Shown one piece after another: positions 7,720 to 15,524 of a stretch of 32,331 bases of DNA. The notes under the pieces were generated by a model, which did not search any database, was not told the DNA's origin, and worked only from the letters and a program-made list of their open reading frames with translations. Position 1 is the first letter of the stretch, and every line of letters begins with the position of its first letter. The DNA is taken from the NCBI GenBank assembly GCA_963929865.1, contig CAWVKK010000019.1, positions 1 to 32,331 on the forward strand, read 5' to 3'. Made by a program: the position numbers and the translations under genes. This stretch comes from JAGZHZ01 sp963929865 (GTDB lineage: Bacteria > Bacillota > Clostridia > Lachnospirales > Lachnospiraceae).

Positions 7720-8850
7720 CTAGTAGTTTCCTAAAATTTTAAAATAGTTTGCCTCTTCCCGGATCCCGCGCAGCGCATTCTTGACTCCGCTGTCTGCGAG
7801 ATTTCCGTCAAAGTCAACGAAAAAGCGGTATTCCCAGTTTTTCCCCGGAATCGGTCTCGACTCAATCCGGCTCATATTCAGATTATTATAGATAAAGTGG
7901 GACAGCATGTTGTAGAGCGAGCCGCTCTTATGTGGAAGTTCAAAGCAGATGCTGACCTTTTTGGCGTCCTCCTCAAAGACTCTCTGGTTGGAGACAATGA
8001 TAAATCTCGTCGAATTTGCCTCATTGTAATAAATATGCTCCTGCAAGATGGATGCGCCGAAATGTTCCGCCGCGCACATGCTTCCGATCGCCGCCTGCGA
8101 CGGGTCTTTCTCCTCCATGACCTTTTTCACCGCCACCGCTGTGTTCTCCACCGGAACCTGCTTCCACTGCCTGTGCTCCTCTAAGAACCGGCTGCACTGG
8201 CTTAGCGCCTGCGGGTGAGAGTAGACCGTCCTGATCTGTGTAAGATCCGTCCCTTCCAGTCCCAGCAGCGCGTGCTCGCAGCGGATCACCTGCTCGCCGA
8301 CAATATAATTGTCGTACTCCATCAAAAGGTCGTACACATCCGCCACAATGCCTGCGGAGGAATTTTCGATCGGCAGCACCGCATAGTCTGCCGCTCCCTC
8401 CTGGATCGCTTCCATCGCGTCTCTCCATTTTTCCACATGGAACGATGTGATATTACCGCTGAAGTACTGCTGCATGGCTGCTTGGCTGTAGGCGCCCTCC
8501 ACGCCCTGAAAGACCACCCGCACCTTTTCGCGGTCGATCTGTCTGACCGCGATAAACGGCAGACGTCCGATCACGCCTTTTTTTGCCAGAAGCTGATACT
8601 GAAGCTTTCTGCTGATCGCCATCAGCTGCAGGAACAGCTCCTCCACGCCGTGCCTGTTGAAATCGCCGTGCGCAAGCTGTTTAAGATTTTGTATCTTTGA
8701 TTTTTCTCTTTCTTTGTCAAAAACCTTTTTCCCAGTCGCGATCTTAAATTCTCCCACCTTGCCGCACAGATCCATTCTCTTCTCAAACAGCTCTACGATC
8801 TGGCGGTCAACCTCGTCGATCTCGTCTCTGAGTTTTCCTAAATCAATCAT
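7720..8850 (-). CDS. pheA: Bifunctional chorismate mutase / prephenate dehydratase
   Basis: 376 residues in three parts. Residues 1-90 are an AroQ chorismate mutase (LRDEIDEVDRQIVELFEKR). About 110-285 are prephenate dehydratase, with QGVEGAYSQ, LPIENSSAG and the catalytic STRF motif (Thr near 281). About 297-376 are an ACT domain with the phenylalanine-binding ESRP near 330, so feedback inhibition by Phe is expected. Together they convert chorismate to phenylpyruvate. The ATG at 8850 is chosen over the GTG at 8862, which abuts the AAGGAG site. The start overlaps the folB-folK stop by eight bases, so translation is coupled. Both pathways draw on chorismate, which may explain the linkage. Confidence 0.95.
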   Translation of the reverse strand: MIDLGKLRDEIDEVDRQIVELFEKRMDLCGKVGEFKIATGKKVFDKEREKSKIQNLKQLAHGDFNRHGVEELFLQLMAISRKLQYQLLAKKGVIGRLPFIAVRQIDREKVRVVFQGVEGAYSQAAMQQYFSGNITSFHVEKWRDAMEAIQEGAADYAVLPIENSSAGIVADVYDLLMEYDNYIVGEQVIRCEHALLGLEGTDLTQIRTVYSHPQALSQCSRFLEEHRQWKQVPVENTAVAVKKVMEEKDPSQAAIGSMCAAEHFGASILQEHIYYNEANSTRFIIVSNQRVFEEDAKKVSICFELPHKSGSLYNMLSHFIYNNLNMSRIESRPIPGKNWEYRFFVDFDGNLADSGVKNALRGIREEANYFKILGNY

Positions 8851-9661
8851 GGTGCAATTCACTCCTTAACTGCGTGATCGTCTTCTGAAGCACAGGGTGT
8901 TTCCGGTACGGCGCAATCTGCGCCAGAGGATCGAGCACAAACGCGCGCTTGTGCATTTCCGTGTGAGGGATCGTCAGATCCTCGCTCTCCATCGTCAGAT
9001 CATCGTACAGCAAAATGTCAAGGTCCAGCGTCCTGTCTCCCCAGTGGACCGTCCGTTTTCTGTCCGCCTCCTGCTCAATCTCATGCAGTCTCTCCAGCAG
9101 CTCATGGGGCGTCAGCAATGTCTTGAGCTCCATCGCGCTGTTTAGAAACTCTTCCTTCGCCGCTCCTCCGTACGGCTCTGTGGCAAGGTAGTCCGCCACC
9201 CTCTCCACGCGGCATCCGCGCGTCTTCTTCAGTGCCTTCACCGCCTGATCCAGATATGCTTTTTTGTCGCCCAGGCTCGACCCCATCGCCACATACGCCG
9301 TGTGCCACGCTCTGGATATCTCGACGGAGACGGTCTTAAGCGGCAGCTTGATCGGCGCCCACGGCTTTTTGATCTCCAAATCCAGCTTCTCTATCAGCGG
9401 GAAAGCGATCAGCACTTCCATCGCCAGCGTCTCCGCCAGCGTCTCAATCAGCTTAAAGACATGGTCTTCCGCAAATTTCCTGATAAAGTGGCAGACCTCC
9501 CCGTAGTGGACGGATTTTGTCAGGTCGTCGCTCTTTCCCGCCTCCCTCGTATCCAGATACATGGTCGCAGAAACCACAAATTTCTGCCCCAGAACATTCT
9601 CCTCCGGAAACGCTCCGTGGTTGGCAAACACTTCCAAATCCTTGATTTTTATCTTATCCAT
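8843..9661 (-). CDS. folBK: FolB-FolK fusion (dihydroneopterin aldolase / HPPK)
   Basis: 272 residues joining two folate enzymes. Residues 1-118 are dihydroneopterin aldolase (DLEVFANHGAFPEEN, VHYGEV, LEIKKPWAPI), which splits dihydroneopterin to 6-hydroxymethyl-dihydropterin. Residues 120-272 are the pyrophosphokinase (AYVAMGSSLGDK, EPYGG...FLN, WGDRTLDLDILLYDD, IPHTEMHKRAFVL), which activates that product with ATP. The two active sites act consecutively, so the fusion is functionally logical. The two separate domains meet at the VEISRAWHTAYVAMGSSLG junction. It is the fifth gene of the folate operon, after folP and overlapping pheA. Confidence 0.95.
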   Translation of the reverse strand: MDKIKIKDLEVFANHGAFPEENVLGQKFVVSATMYLDTREAGKSDDLTKSVHYGEVCHFIRKFAEDHVFKLIETLAETLAMEVLIAFPLIEKLDLEIKKPWAPIKLPLKTVSVEISRAWHTAYVAMGSSLGDKKAYLDQAVKALKKTRGCRVERVADYLATEPYGGAAKEEFLNSAMELKTLLTPHELLERLHEIEQEADRKRTVHWGDRTLDLDILLYDDLTMESEDLTIPHTEMHKRAFVLDPLAQIAPYRKHPVLQKTITQLRSELHHD

Positions 9662-9678
9662 CTGTCCTTCTCTCTTTT

Positions 9679-10488
9679 CTATCTCTGTCCTAAAATTGCC
9701 TGTGCCATGGAAATGGCACGCTTATTTTCTTTTACATCGTGGACGCGCACAAACGCCGCTCCTTTTAAGACTGCAAAGACGGTTGTCACAAGCGTCCCCT
9801 CGATCCGCTCTGAGGCGGGCAGATCCAGCGTCAGCCCGATCACCGACTTTCTCGACGTGCCGAGCAGAACCGGGAAGTGCAGTTCCTGCATCCGCTCCAG
9901 GCGGCGGATGACCTCAAGATTCTGCTCATACGTCTTTCCAAATCCCACGCCGGGATCCAGCATAATCCTATCGTCCGCAATCCCCGCTTTTTTTGCAAGC
10001 GCAATCGTCTCCCGCAGGTCGCTGAGCATATCCTCCAGAAAGTTTTCATACGCTGCCTCTTTTCGGTTGTGCATCAGACAGCACGCTGCCTGATGATGTG
10101 CAATCACATCCGCCATATCCGGGTCATATTTTAATCCCCAGATATCGTTGACAAGGTCTGCTCCGGCTTTGAGCGCCGCCTCTGCGACTGCCGTCTTGTA
10201 CGTATCTACGGAAACCGGAATGTCAAAATGTCTCTTTACCGCCTCAATGACCGGCGTTACCCGCTCGATCTCCTCCTGCTCGGGCAAAAGCGTGTATCCC
10301 GGTCTTGTCGACTCTCCGCCGATGTCGATGATATCGGCTCCGTCCCGAATCATGTCTTCCGTGTGCTTCAAAGCCGCGTCGATGCGGTTCCACCTGCCGC
10401 CGTCAGAAAAAGAATCCGGCGTCACGTTTAAAATTCCCATGATGTGCGTCTGATGTTTTGTGTCAAACACTCTGTTTCCTATTTTCAT
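9679..10488 (-). CDS. folP: Dihydropteroate synthase
   Basis: 269 residues, a TIM-barrel enzyme that condenses 6-hydroxymethyl-dihydropterin pyrophosphate with p-aminobenzoate and is the target of sulfonamides. Signature motifs are GILNVTPDSFSDGG at the N-terminus, IDIGGESTRPGY, SVDTYKT, LVNDIWG, DPGVGFGKT, GTSRKS and a C-terminal RVHDVKENKRA. The ATG at 10488 follows AAAGGAG at a nine-base spacing; an in-frame start 60 bases upstream would add an unconserved extension that overlaps the preceding gene. It lies between the HD-domain gene and folB-folK. Confidence 0.96.
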   Translation of the reverse strand: MKIGNRVFDTKHQTHIMGILNVTPDSFSDGGRWNRIDAALKHTEDMIRDGADIIDIGGESTRPGYTLLPEQEEIERVTPVIEAVKRHFDIPVSVDTYKTAVAEAALKAGADLVNDIWGLKYDPDMADVIAHHQAACCLMHNRKEAAYENFLEDMLSDLRETIALAKKAGIADDRIMLDPGVGFGKTYEQNLEVIRRLERMQELHFPVLLGTSRKSVIGLTLDLPASERIEGTLVTTVFAVLKGAAFVRVHDVKENKRAISMAQAILGQR

Positions 10489-10502
10489 CCCAAAAGCTCC
10501 TT

Positions 10503-10985
10503 TTATCGGACAATCTGCCTGTTTTTCTTTTCGATGCCCCAGTCGCACTGCTGCTCAGCGCCGCACGCAAAACAGCTTCTCGACATCTTGTCGGCGCGGT
10601 AGAGTACTCCCGAAAGAGACCGTTCCTTGGCAGTTTCCCGCGTTCTGTGGTTTAAGATGGCCTGTAAGATCTCTTCTTTTTCTTCTCCCGAAAAACTGCA
10701 CCGCTCCAAAATCGGTCCGGCCAGCTTTTCGCTCGCAATCTCGTGGCGGACACCCTCATGGTATTGAAGATGTCTCCCTATATCGTGAAGAAGAGCGGCT
10801 GCATAGATCCGCTCTCTCTCTAAATTCATATGCTCTTCCAGATTCAAAATCCACGCGATTCTCGCCACATCCAGAAAATGCGCCATATTGTGTCTGCAGA
10901 AAATCCGGTCCTTCTCGCATTTTTCAATTTCATGCAAAAAGCTGCGGTATTCCGCGTCGTTGATGATTTTGTTTACTCTCTCCAT
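10503..10985 (-). CDS. HD-domain phosphohydrolase in the folate operon
   Basis: 160 residues. It is a compact HD superfamily protein: CRHNMAHFLDVARIAW (first His), ALLHDIGRHLQYHEG (HD pair), then ILNHR and a terminal Asp in YRADKMSR. The C-terminus carries a three-cysteine segment, SCFACGAEQQCDW (C-x2-C-x6-C), followed by a basic end. HD proteins are metal-dependent phosphohydrolases; the substrate here is unknown. It sits between folE and folP in one operon. The pathway step from dihydroneopterin triphosphate to dihydroneopterin (the FolQ/phosphatase step) has no other enzyme in this operon, so this protein is a candidate for it. That assignment is inference only. Confidence 0.85.
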   Translation of the reverse strand: MERVNKIINDAEYRSFLHEIEKCEKDRIFCRHNMAHFLDVARIAWILNLEEHMNLERERIYAAALLHDIGRHLQYHEGVRHEIASEKLAGPILERCSFSGEEKEEILQAILNHRTRETAKERSLSGVLYRADKMSRSCFACGAEQQCDWGIEKKNRQIVR

Positions 10986-10988
10986 GTC

Positions 10989-11549
10989 TTACCCTAATCT
11001 GATCATCTGAAAAAATTTATTCTGCAGTTCCGCATTGTCCTGGAAAACCCCTCTTGTCACCATCGTCACCGTCTTAGACCCCGGCTTTTTGATTCCGCGC
11101 ATAGTCATGCACATGTGCTCCGCCTCAATCATCACCATCACGCCCTGGGGCTTTAAGTGTTCCATAAAAGCGTCCGCGATCTGAGCCGTCAGCTGCTCCT
11201 GAAGCTGCAGTCTTTTTGCGAACACCTCGACGGTTCTGGCGATCTTGCTCAGCCCCACTACCGTTCCGTCCGGAATATAGGCGATATGGGCTTTTCCGTA
11301 AAACGGAAGCATATGATGTTCGCATGTCGAATAAAAGGTGATGTCCTTTTCGAGAACCATCTCGTTGTTTTCCACATGAAACCTCTTGTCCAGGTGCTGT
11401 GCGGCGTCTTCATACATGCCTCCGAAAATTTCCGTATACATTCTCGCAATCCGATCCGGAGTCTCAATCAGTCCTTCTCTGTTGACGTCCTCGCCGATTC
11501 CCTCCAATAATAGTCTTACTCCTGCTTTGATTTTTTCCTGATCCATCAT
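10989..11549 (-). CDS. folE: GTP cyclohydrolase I
   Basis: 186 residues, normal FolE length. It converts GTP to 7,8-dihydroneopterin triphosphate, the first step of tetrahydrofolate synthesis. Zinc and catalytic residues are visible: STCEHHMLPFYGKAHIAY (Cys76, His78, His79) and EAEHMCMTMRG (His145, Cys147), with GLSKIARTVEVFAKRLQLQE between them and TRGVF near the end. The ATG at 11549 overlaps the folC stop by four bases (ATGA); the next codon is also ATG (11546). A GGAGTG site precedes it. It ends three bases before the start of the HD-domain gene. Confidence 0.97.
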   Translation of the reverse strand: MMDQEKIKAGVRLLLEGIGEDVNREGLIETPDRIARMYTEIFGGMYEDAAQHLDKRFHVENNEMVLEKDITFYSTCEHHMLPFYGKAHIAYIPDGTVVGLSKIARTVEVFAKRLQLQEQLTAQIADAFMEHLKPQGVMVMIEAEHMCMTMRGIKKPGSKTVTMVTRGVFQDNAELQNKFFQMIRLG

Positions 11550-12844
11550 TTTTCTTCACTCCTTGCCGCCTCTTCTGTCTTTGTCACCTGCCCCAAAAAA
11601 GACAAGGAGCCAAAAGCCAGTATCACATCGTCTTTGCCTGCCATATGCATTGTCTCCTCTACGGCGTCTTCGATCGTATCTGCGGCTTCTACATTTGTGT
11701 TATATTTTTTGGCTGCCCGCGCAAGCTCGCTTGCCGGAAGCGCCCGCGCATTGTCCGGCGTTTCAATCGTAAAAATATGCTCCGCCCTGTCCGCTGTCTG
11801 TCTGAGTACTTCCTCGTACTCTTTGTCTCTAAACATTCCCATGATGTAAAAAACTTTCTTATCCGGGAAATACAGATCAATGGACTGCCGCAGGACGCGC
11901 GCAGCGTCCCGGTTATGGGCTCCGTCAATCACAAAAACCGGATTTTTTCTCAGCACCGTAAAGCGTCCTCTCCACTGCGTCTTTCTCATTCCTGCGCGCA
12001 GCTGCTCCTCGGTAACCGGATATCCCAGATGTCTGAGCTGTTCCAGCGCTTCCACCGCGAGGACGGCGTTGAGTACCTGATAGCTTCCGCCGAGGGAAAT
12101 CTCCAGCTGCCGGTACTGCTTATAGTCAAACGTCTGTCTGTCATATCCGTAGTGGATCTCCCCTACCGTCTCTAAATCCGTCACATACAGACTGCACCGT
12201 CTTTCCCGGCACGCCGACTCAATCACCTCCATCGCTTCTTTTTCCTGTCTCGTCGTGATGACTGCTGTCTCCGGCTTGATGATACCGGCTTTGTTCTGCG
12301 CGATCTCTTTTAAATTGCTGCCCAGAATTCCCAGATGATCCAGGCTGATGGACGTGATGATCTCCGCCACCGTTGTCTTTACGACATTTGTCGCATCTAA
12401 AAGCCCGCCCATTCCTGTCTCCAGGACCACAATATCGCATTTTTTTTCTTTAAAATATAAAAAAGAAAGAGCCGTCTCAATTTCAAAAACCGTTGGATGC
12501 GCTTTTCCTTCTTTTGTCATCTGTTCTACGGCATCCCGTATCTGCGTCACCCATCTCGCCAGAGATTTTTTTTCGATACAAACGCCGTTTACCTGAATAC
12601 GCTCCCGATAGGAAAACAGTGTCGGAGAGATATATCTCCCGACACAATATCCCGCTTCCGTCAAAACAGTCGATACGTATGCGAGTACAGACCCTTTTCC
12701 GTTTGTCCCTGCGATATGTATGAACTTCAGTTCATCCTGCGGATTTGAAAGCCTTTTCAAAAGCTCTTTCATATTTTCCAAGCCAAGTACACTTCCGTAT
12801 TTAGTCACATTTTCTAAATAAACTCTCGCTTCTCTATAATCCAT
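11546..12844 (-). CDS. folC: Dihydrofolate synthase / folylpolyglutamate synthase
   Basis: 432 residues, Mur-ligase fold. It adds glutamate to dihydropteroate and to folates using ATP. Visible motifs are the P-loop HIAGTNGKGSVLAYVS, YISPTLFSYRERI, VLETGMGGLLDATNVV, SLDHLGILGSNL, NKAGIIKP and the C-domain FVIDGAHNRDAARVL plus FGSLSFLGQV. It is the first gene of the folate-pheA operon, about 40 bases downstream of the predicted start point, so there is no room for a leader riboswitch. The stop overlaps folE. Confidence 0.96.
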   Translation of the reverse strand: MDYREARVYLENVTKYGSVLGLENMKELLKRLSNPQDELKFIHIAGTNGKGSVLAYVSTVLTEAGYCVGRYISPTLFSYRERIQVNGVCIEKKSLARWVTQIRDAVEQMTKEGKAHPTVFEIETALSFLYFKEKKCDIVVLETGMGGLLDATNVVKTTVAEIITSISLDHLGILGSNLKEIAQNKAGIIKPETAVITTRQEKEAMEVIESACRERRCSLYVTDLETVGEIHYGYDRQTFDYKQYRQLEISLGGSYQVLNAVLAVEALEQLRHLGYPVTEEQLRAGMRKTQWRGRFTVLRKNPVFVIDGAHNRDAARVLRQSIDLYFPDKKVFYIMGMFRDKEYEEVLRQTADRAEHIFTIETPDNARALPASELARAAKKYNTNVEAADTIEDAVEETMHMAGKDDVILAFGSLSFLGQVTKTEEAARSEEK

Positions 12845-12890
12845 TTTCTCATTTCACTTTCCAAAAAATCTTTTGCTTCATTGACTATTT

Positions 12891-12919
12891 ATTATAGTAC
12901 ACTGCCCTGTTTTTGTAAA
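12891..12919 (-). promoter_or_regulatory. Promoter of the folC-folE-HD-folP-folBK-pheA-DUF815 operon
   Basis: On the minus strand, TTTACA (12919-12914), a 17-base spacer and a perfect TATAAT (12896-12891). The predicted start near 12884 leaves a short leader before folC. No comparable promoter is visible within the following seven genes, which are separated by 17 bases or less or overlap. Confidence 0.75.
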
Positions 12920-13043
12920 GTAGCCATTCTGGATGTTTCTTGAGGAATTCTCCGCGTTTTGCGCCCTGTTCTCTCCTTTTCGCTTCTGTGCGGAAATTCT
13001 TGAGCGCACGCATAGTTTCTTTTTTTTCGGGCATCCTAAAGCC

Positions 13044-13418
13044 ATGAAAAATATGATTCGATGCGGAATCTGCGGCTGGTGTCTGGAAATAGCGTGGACT
13101 GGCTTTCTCTCTTTTCGCCGCAGAGATCCCAAATTAAAAGGTCAGTCCTCCCTTTGGATGTTTCCTATCTACGGCATGGCGGCTTTCATCCGTCCTCTGT
13201 CCAGAGTCATCAGAAAGTGGAGCTTTTTTGCCAGGGGCATCCTCTATACATGCTGCATCTTCGGCACGGAATATCTCTCAGGCTCGATTTTAAAAAAACA
13301 CGGCAGCTGTCCCTGGGACTACAGCGGCTCTCCCTTTCACATCAACGGGCTGATCCGCCTTGACTACGCTCCTTTGTGGTTTACCACAGGGCTTCTCTAT
13401 GAAAAGCTTCTGCGCTGA
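13044..13418 (+). CDS. CmpB-type putative membrane protein (PF06541-like)
   Basis: 124 residues, a small multi-pass membrane protein. ICGWCLEIAW, FPIYGMAAFI, GILYTCCIFGTEYLSG and the tail CPWDYSG...GLIRLDYAPLWF strongly resemble the family annotated as putative ABC transporter type IV / CmpB permease. Those proteins are usually longer and their transport role is unproven. The ATG at 13044 is used because the conserved region starts there, though its ribosome site is poor; 13053 or 12933 remain possible. No good plus-strand promoter is visible. It converges on the PH-domain gene across a bidirectional terminator. Confidence 0.75.
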   Translation: MKNMIRCGICGWCLEIAWTGFLSFRRRDPKLKGQSSLWMFPIYGMAAFIRPLSRVIRKWSFFARGILYTCCIFGTEYLSGSILKKHGSCPWDYSGSPFHINGLIRLDYAPLWFTTGLLYEKLLR

Positions 13419-13441
13419 CTCTGTCCTGCCGGGCGTATGCG

Positions 13442-13530
13442 GAAAGCCGCCGCGGCTTTCTGCTCTTCGCTTTGGAGCGCTTCTGCCGGGCAAAAAAAAA
13501 CTGTACCGGTCTCCCCGTACAGCTTTTTTT
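13442..13530. terminator. Double-hairpin bidirectional terminator
   Basis: A 9-bp inverted repeat GAAAGCCGC/GCGGCTTTC (13442-13460) is followed by CTGTAC (13501-13506) pairing with GTACAG (13517-13522). The second hairpin is flanked by nine A residues (13492-13500) and seven T residues (13524-13530), so it can terminate transcripts from either side. Confidence 0.75.
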
Positions 13531-13531
13531 C

Positions 13532-13909
13532 TCAGTCGCCATCATGGAGATCCTGGATGTCAAAGTCTCCTCCGATATCCTCTGTCCGGATGGTTCTTCT
13601 CTTAAGCCGCTCCCCTTCTGAAGCGCGCAGGATAAAATCTTTAATTTCCTTTGAATGGCGGATATGTTCGATGCGAAGCGTCGGATCCGTCACATCTCCC
13701 CCGTAGCACACGACCGTTCCCAGCCCGAACATTCTCTCAAAAATACTCTGTTCCAGCCGGACGTCAATCACCTTATACATATAGCAGTCGTCTTCCTTTG
13801 TGTTGATCAGACCTGCTCTAATCGTAATCAGCTCATCGTTGACTGTATATTTTGTAAAGGTAAAAGGAAGTCCTAAAAAGACCCACCGTTTTCTCTCTTT
13901 GTAAACCAT
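13532..13909 (-). CDS. PH-domain protein (bPH_2/YdbT-like)
   Basis: 125 residues. The core from ERKRWVFLGLPFTFTKYTV through LITIRAGLINTKEDDCYMYKV, DVRLEQSIFERMFGLGTV and VTDPTLRIEHIRHSKEIKDFI is the bacterial pleckstrin-homology-like domain (former DUF304). Residues 100-125 form a charged acidic tail. Bacterial homologues are often membrane-associated, but no transmembrane segment is visible here. It has its own promoter, with a 14-base palindrome between -35 and -10, suggesting dedicated regulation. Function unknown. Confidence 0.8.
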   Translation of the reverse strand: MVYKERKRWVFLGLPFTFTKYTVNDELITIRAGLINTKEDDCYMYKVIDVRLEQSIFERMFGLGTVVCYGGDVTDPTLRIEHIRHSKEIKDFILRASEGERLKRRTIRTEDIGGDFDIQDLHDGD

Positions 13910-13940
13910 ATGAATCGTTCCTCCCGCTCTTTTGTTTTTT

Positions 13941-13969
13941 ATTATAGATCAGCTGATCTGCAAATGCAA
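13941..13969 (-). promoter_or_regulatory. Promoter of the PH-domain gene with palindromic operator candidate
   Basis: On the minus strand, -10 TATAAT (13946-13941), a 17-base spacer and -35 TTGCAT (13969-13964). The spacer holds the perfect 14-base palindrome AGATCAGCTGATCT (13946-13959), a plausible repressor site. Confidence 0.6.
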
Positions 13970-13986
13970 AACTTTTTTAAATTTCC

Positions 13987-14015
13987 TTGAAATTTCCTTT
14001 TGAATAGTATATGAT
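13987..14015 (+). promoter_or_regulatory. Promoter of pyrB-pyrI
   Basis: TTGAAA (13987-13992), a 17-base spacer and TATGAT (14010-14015). Two direct copies of AAATTTCCTT (13979-13988 and 13990-13999), eleven bases apart, flank and overlap the -35. The leader before the ATG at 14050 is too short for a PyrR attenuator. Confidence 0.65.
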
Positions 14016-14049
14016 AATAAAAATGTATGTCAAATAAAGGAGGAAGACT

Positions 14050-14967
14050 ATGAAACACTTAATGAGTCCGCTTGATTTTTCTGTGGAAGAACTGGATCGC
14101 ATTTTGGATCTCGCCAACGATATAGAAAATCATCCTGAAAAATATGCGCATGCGTGTGCCGGCAAAAAGCTTGCCACACTTTTTTATGAACCAAGTACAA
14201 GAACCAGACTTAGCTTTGAAGCTGCAATGTTGAATCTGGGCGGCAGTGTACTTGGTTTTTCTTCGGCTGATTCCAGTTCTGCTGCAAAAGGCGAGAGCGT
14301 GTCCGATACCATTCGTGTAATCTCCTGCTATGCAGATATCTGCGCAATGAGACATCCCAAAGAAGGGGCTCCTATGGTGGCAGCCTCAAAATCTTCCATT
14401 CCGGTTATCAATGCCGGGGACGGCGGACATCAGCACCCCACCCAGACCTTGACCGACCTCTTGACGATCCGGTCTTTGAAAGGACGCTTAGACAACCTCA
14501 CGATCGGTCTGTGCGGCGATTTAAAATTCGGTCGCACCGTTCACTCCCTGATCCACGCGCTCGTCCGCTATCCGAATATCCGTTTTGTCCTGATCTCTCC
14601 GGAGGAACTGCGCATCCCCGATTATATCAAGGAAAATGTTCTCGACAAAAACCACATTTCCTATAAGGAAGTAGAGCGCATGGAGGACGCTCTCCCTCAT
14701 CTTGATCTTCTGTACATGACCCGTGTGCAGAAGGAACGGTTTTTCAACGAGGAAGACTATGTGCGCATGAAGGACTTCTACATCCTCGACAAAAAGAAGA
14801 TGGAGCTTGCTCCTGCGGACATGCTGGTGCTTCATCCGCTCCCGCGCGTCAATGAAATCTCCGTCGAGGTGGATGAAGATCCGAGAGCCGTCTATTTTAA
14901 ACAGGCGCAGTTCGGCGTCTATGTCCGTATGGCGCTGATTCTGACACTGCTGGAAATTGAATGTTAA
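14050..14967 (+). CDS. pyrB: Aspartate carbamoyltransferase catalytic subunit
   Basis: 305 residues, full length. It catalyses carbamoyl phosphate plus L-aspartate to N-carbamoyl-aspartate, the committed step of pyrimidine synthesis. Visible are the carbamoyl-phosphate loop FYEPSTRTRLSFEAAM (residues 46-60), GHQHPTQTLTDL, GDLKFGRTVHSL, YMTRVQKERF and the aspartate-binding LHPLPRVNEIS. The AAAGGAGG site precedes the ATG. It is followed 19 bases later by pyrI, so the pair should form an allosteric E. coli-like holoenzyme rather than the PyrR-controlled Bacillus type. Confidence 0.97.
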   Translation: MKHLMSPLDFSVEELDRILDLANDIENHPEKYAHACAGKKLATLFYEPSTRTRLSFEAAMLNLGGSVLGFSSADSSSAAKGESVSDTIRVISCYADICAMRHPKEGAPMVAASKSSIPVINAGDGGHQHPTQTLTDLLTIRSLKGRLDNLTIGLCGDLKFGRTVHSLIHALVRYPNIRFVLISPEELRIPDYIKENVLDKNHISYKEVERMEDALPHLDLLYMTRVQKERFFNEEDYVRMKDFYILDKKKMELAPADMLVLHPLPRVNEISVEVDEDPRAVYFKQAQFGVYVRMALILTLLEIEC

Positions 14968-14986
14968 AGCTGGGAGGTAGGAAAAC

Positions 14987-15427
14987 ATGTTAAATGTAGG
15001 TCAGTTAAATGAAGGTTTCGTTCTCGATCACATTGAGGCGGGAAAAAGTATGGAAATTTACCGCTATTTAAAGCTGGACAAGCTGGACTGCTGCGTTGCC
15101 ATCATCAAAAACGCCCGCAGCAACAAGATGGGCAAGAAAGATATCATCAAGGTTGAATGCCCGATCGACATGCTGGACTTAAACATTTTAGGCTTCATTG
15201 ACCACAATATCACCGTCAACACAATCAAAGACGGCGTCATCGTGGACAAAAAGGTACTGTCTCTTCCTAAGCAGCTTGTCAACATCATTAAGTGCAAAAA
15301 TCCCCGCTGCATTACCTCGATCGAGCAGGAGCTCGACCATGTCTTCATCCTGACAGATCCGGAAAAGGAAGTATACCGCTGCAAATACTGCGAGGAAAAA
15401 TACAGCGGTCATAAAAAGAAACATTAA
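14987..15427 (+). CDS. pyrI: Aspartate carbamoyltransferase regulatory subunit
   Basis: 146 residues. PyrI binds nucleotides (CTP/UTP inhibition, ATP activation in E. coli) and links catalytic trimers through a zinc site. The four zinc cysteines are visible as C103-x4-C108 (CKNPRC) and C132-x2-C135 (CKYC). The N-terminal allosteric domain shows VGQLNEGFVLDHIEAGK and IYRYLKLDK. A GGGAGG site lies before the ATG. It is co-transcribed with pyrB and followed by a long hairpin. Confidence 0.95.
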   Translation: MLNVGQLNEGFVLDHIEAGKSMEIYRYLKLDKLDCCVAIIKNARSNKMGKKDIIKVECPIDMLDLNILGFIDHNITVNTIKDGVIVDKKVLSLPKQLVNIIKCKNPRCITSIEQELDHVFILTDPEKEVYRCKYCEEKYSGHKKKH

Positions 15428-15447
15428 ATCATGAAAAGCAGCGCAAA

Positions 15448-15490
15448 AGAAGGCTGGATCCGCAGATTTTTTCTGTCGGTTCAGCCTTCT
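15448..15490. terminator. Long hairpin after pyrI
   Basis: AGAAGGCTG (15448-15456) pairs perfectly with CAGCCTTCT (15482-15490), and the stem continues inward to about 19 bp with one mismatch and some G-U pairs, leaving a T5 loop. The downstream U tract is weak on plus and better on minus (TTCTTTTG), so it may serve both convergent genes. Confidence 0.6.
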
Positions 15491-15524
15491 CTTCATTTTC
15501 CCGCATTCACGGGGCGCTTTTTGA

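Noticed and set aside
12845..12890. Tetrahydrofolate riboswitch before folC
   Set aside because: The predicted leader is only about 40 bases, too short for the known structure.
14016..14049. PyrR attenuator before pyrB
   Set aside because: The leader is 34 bases with no alternative hairpins; the gene pair is of the allosteric PyrBI type.
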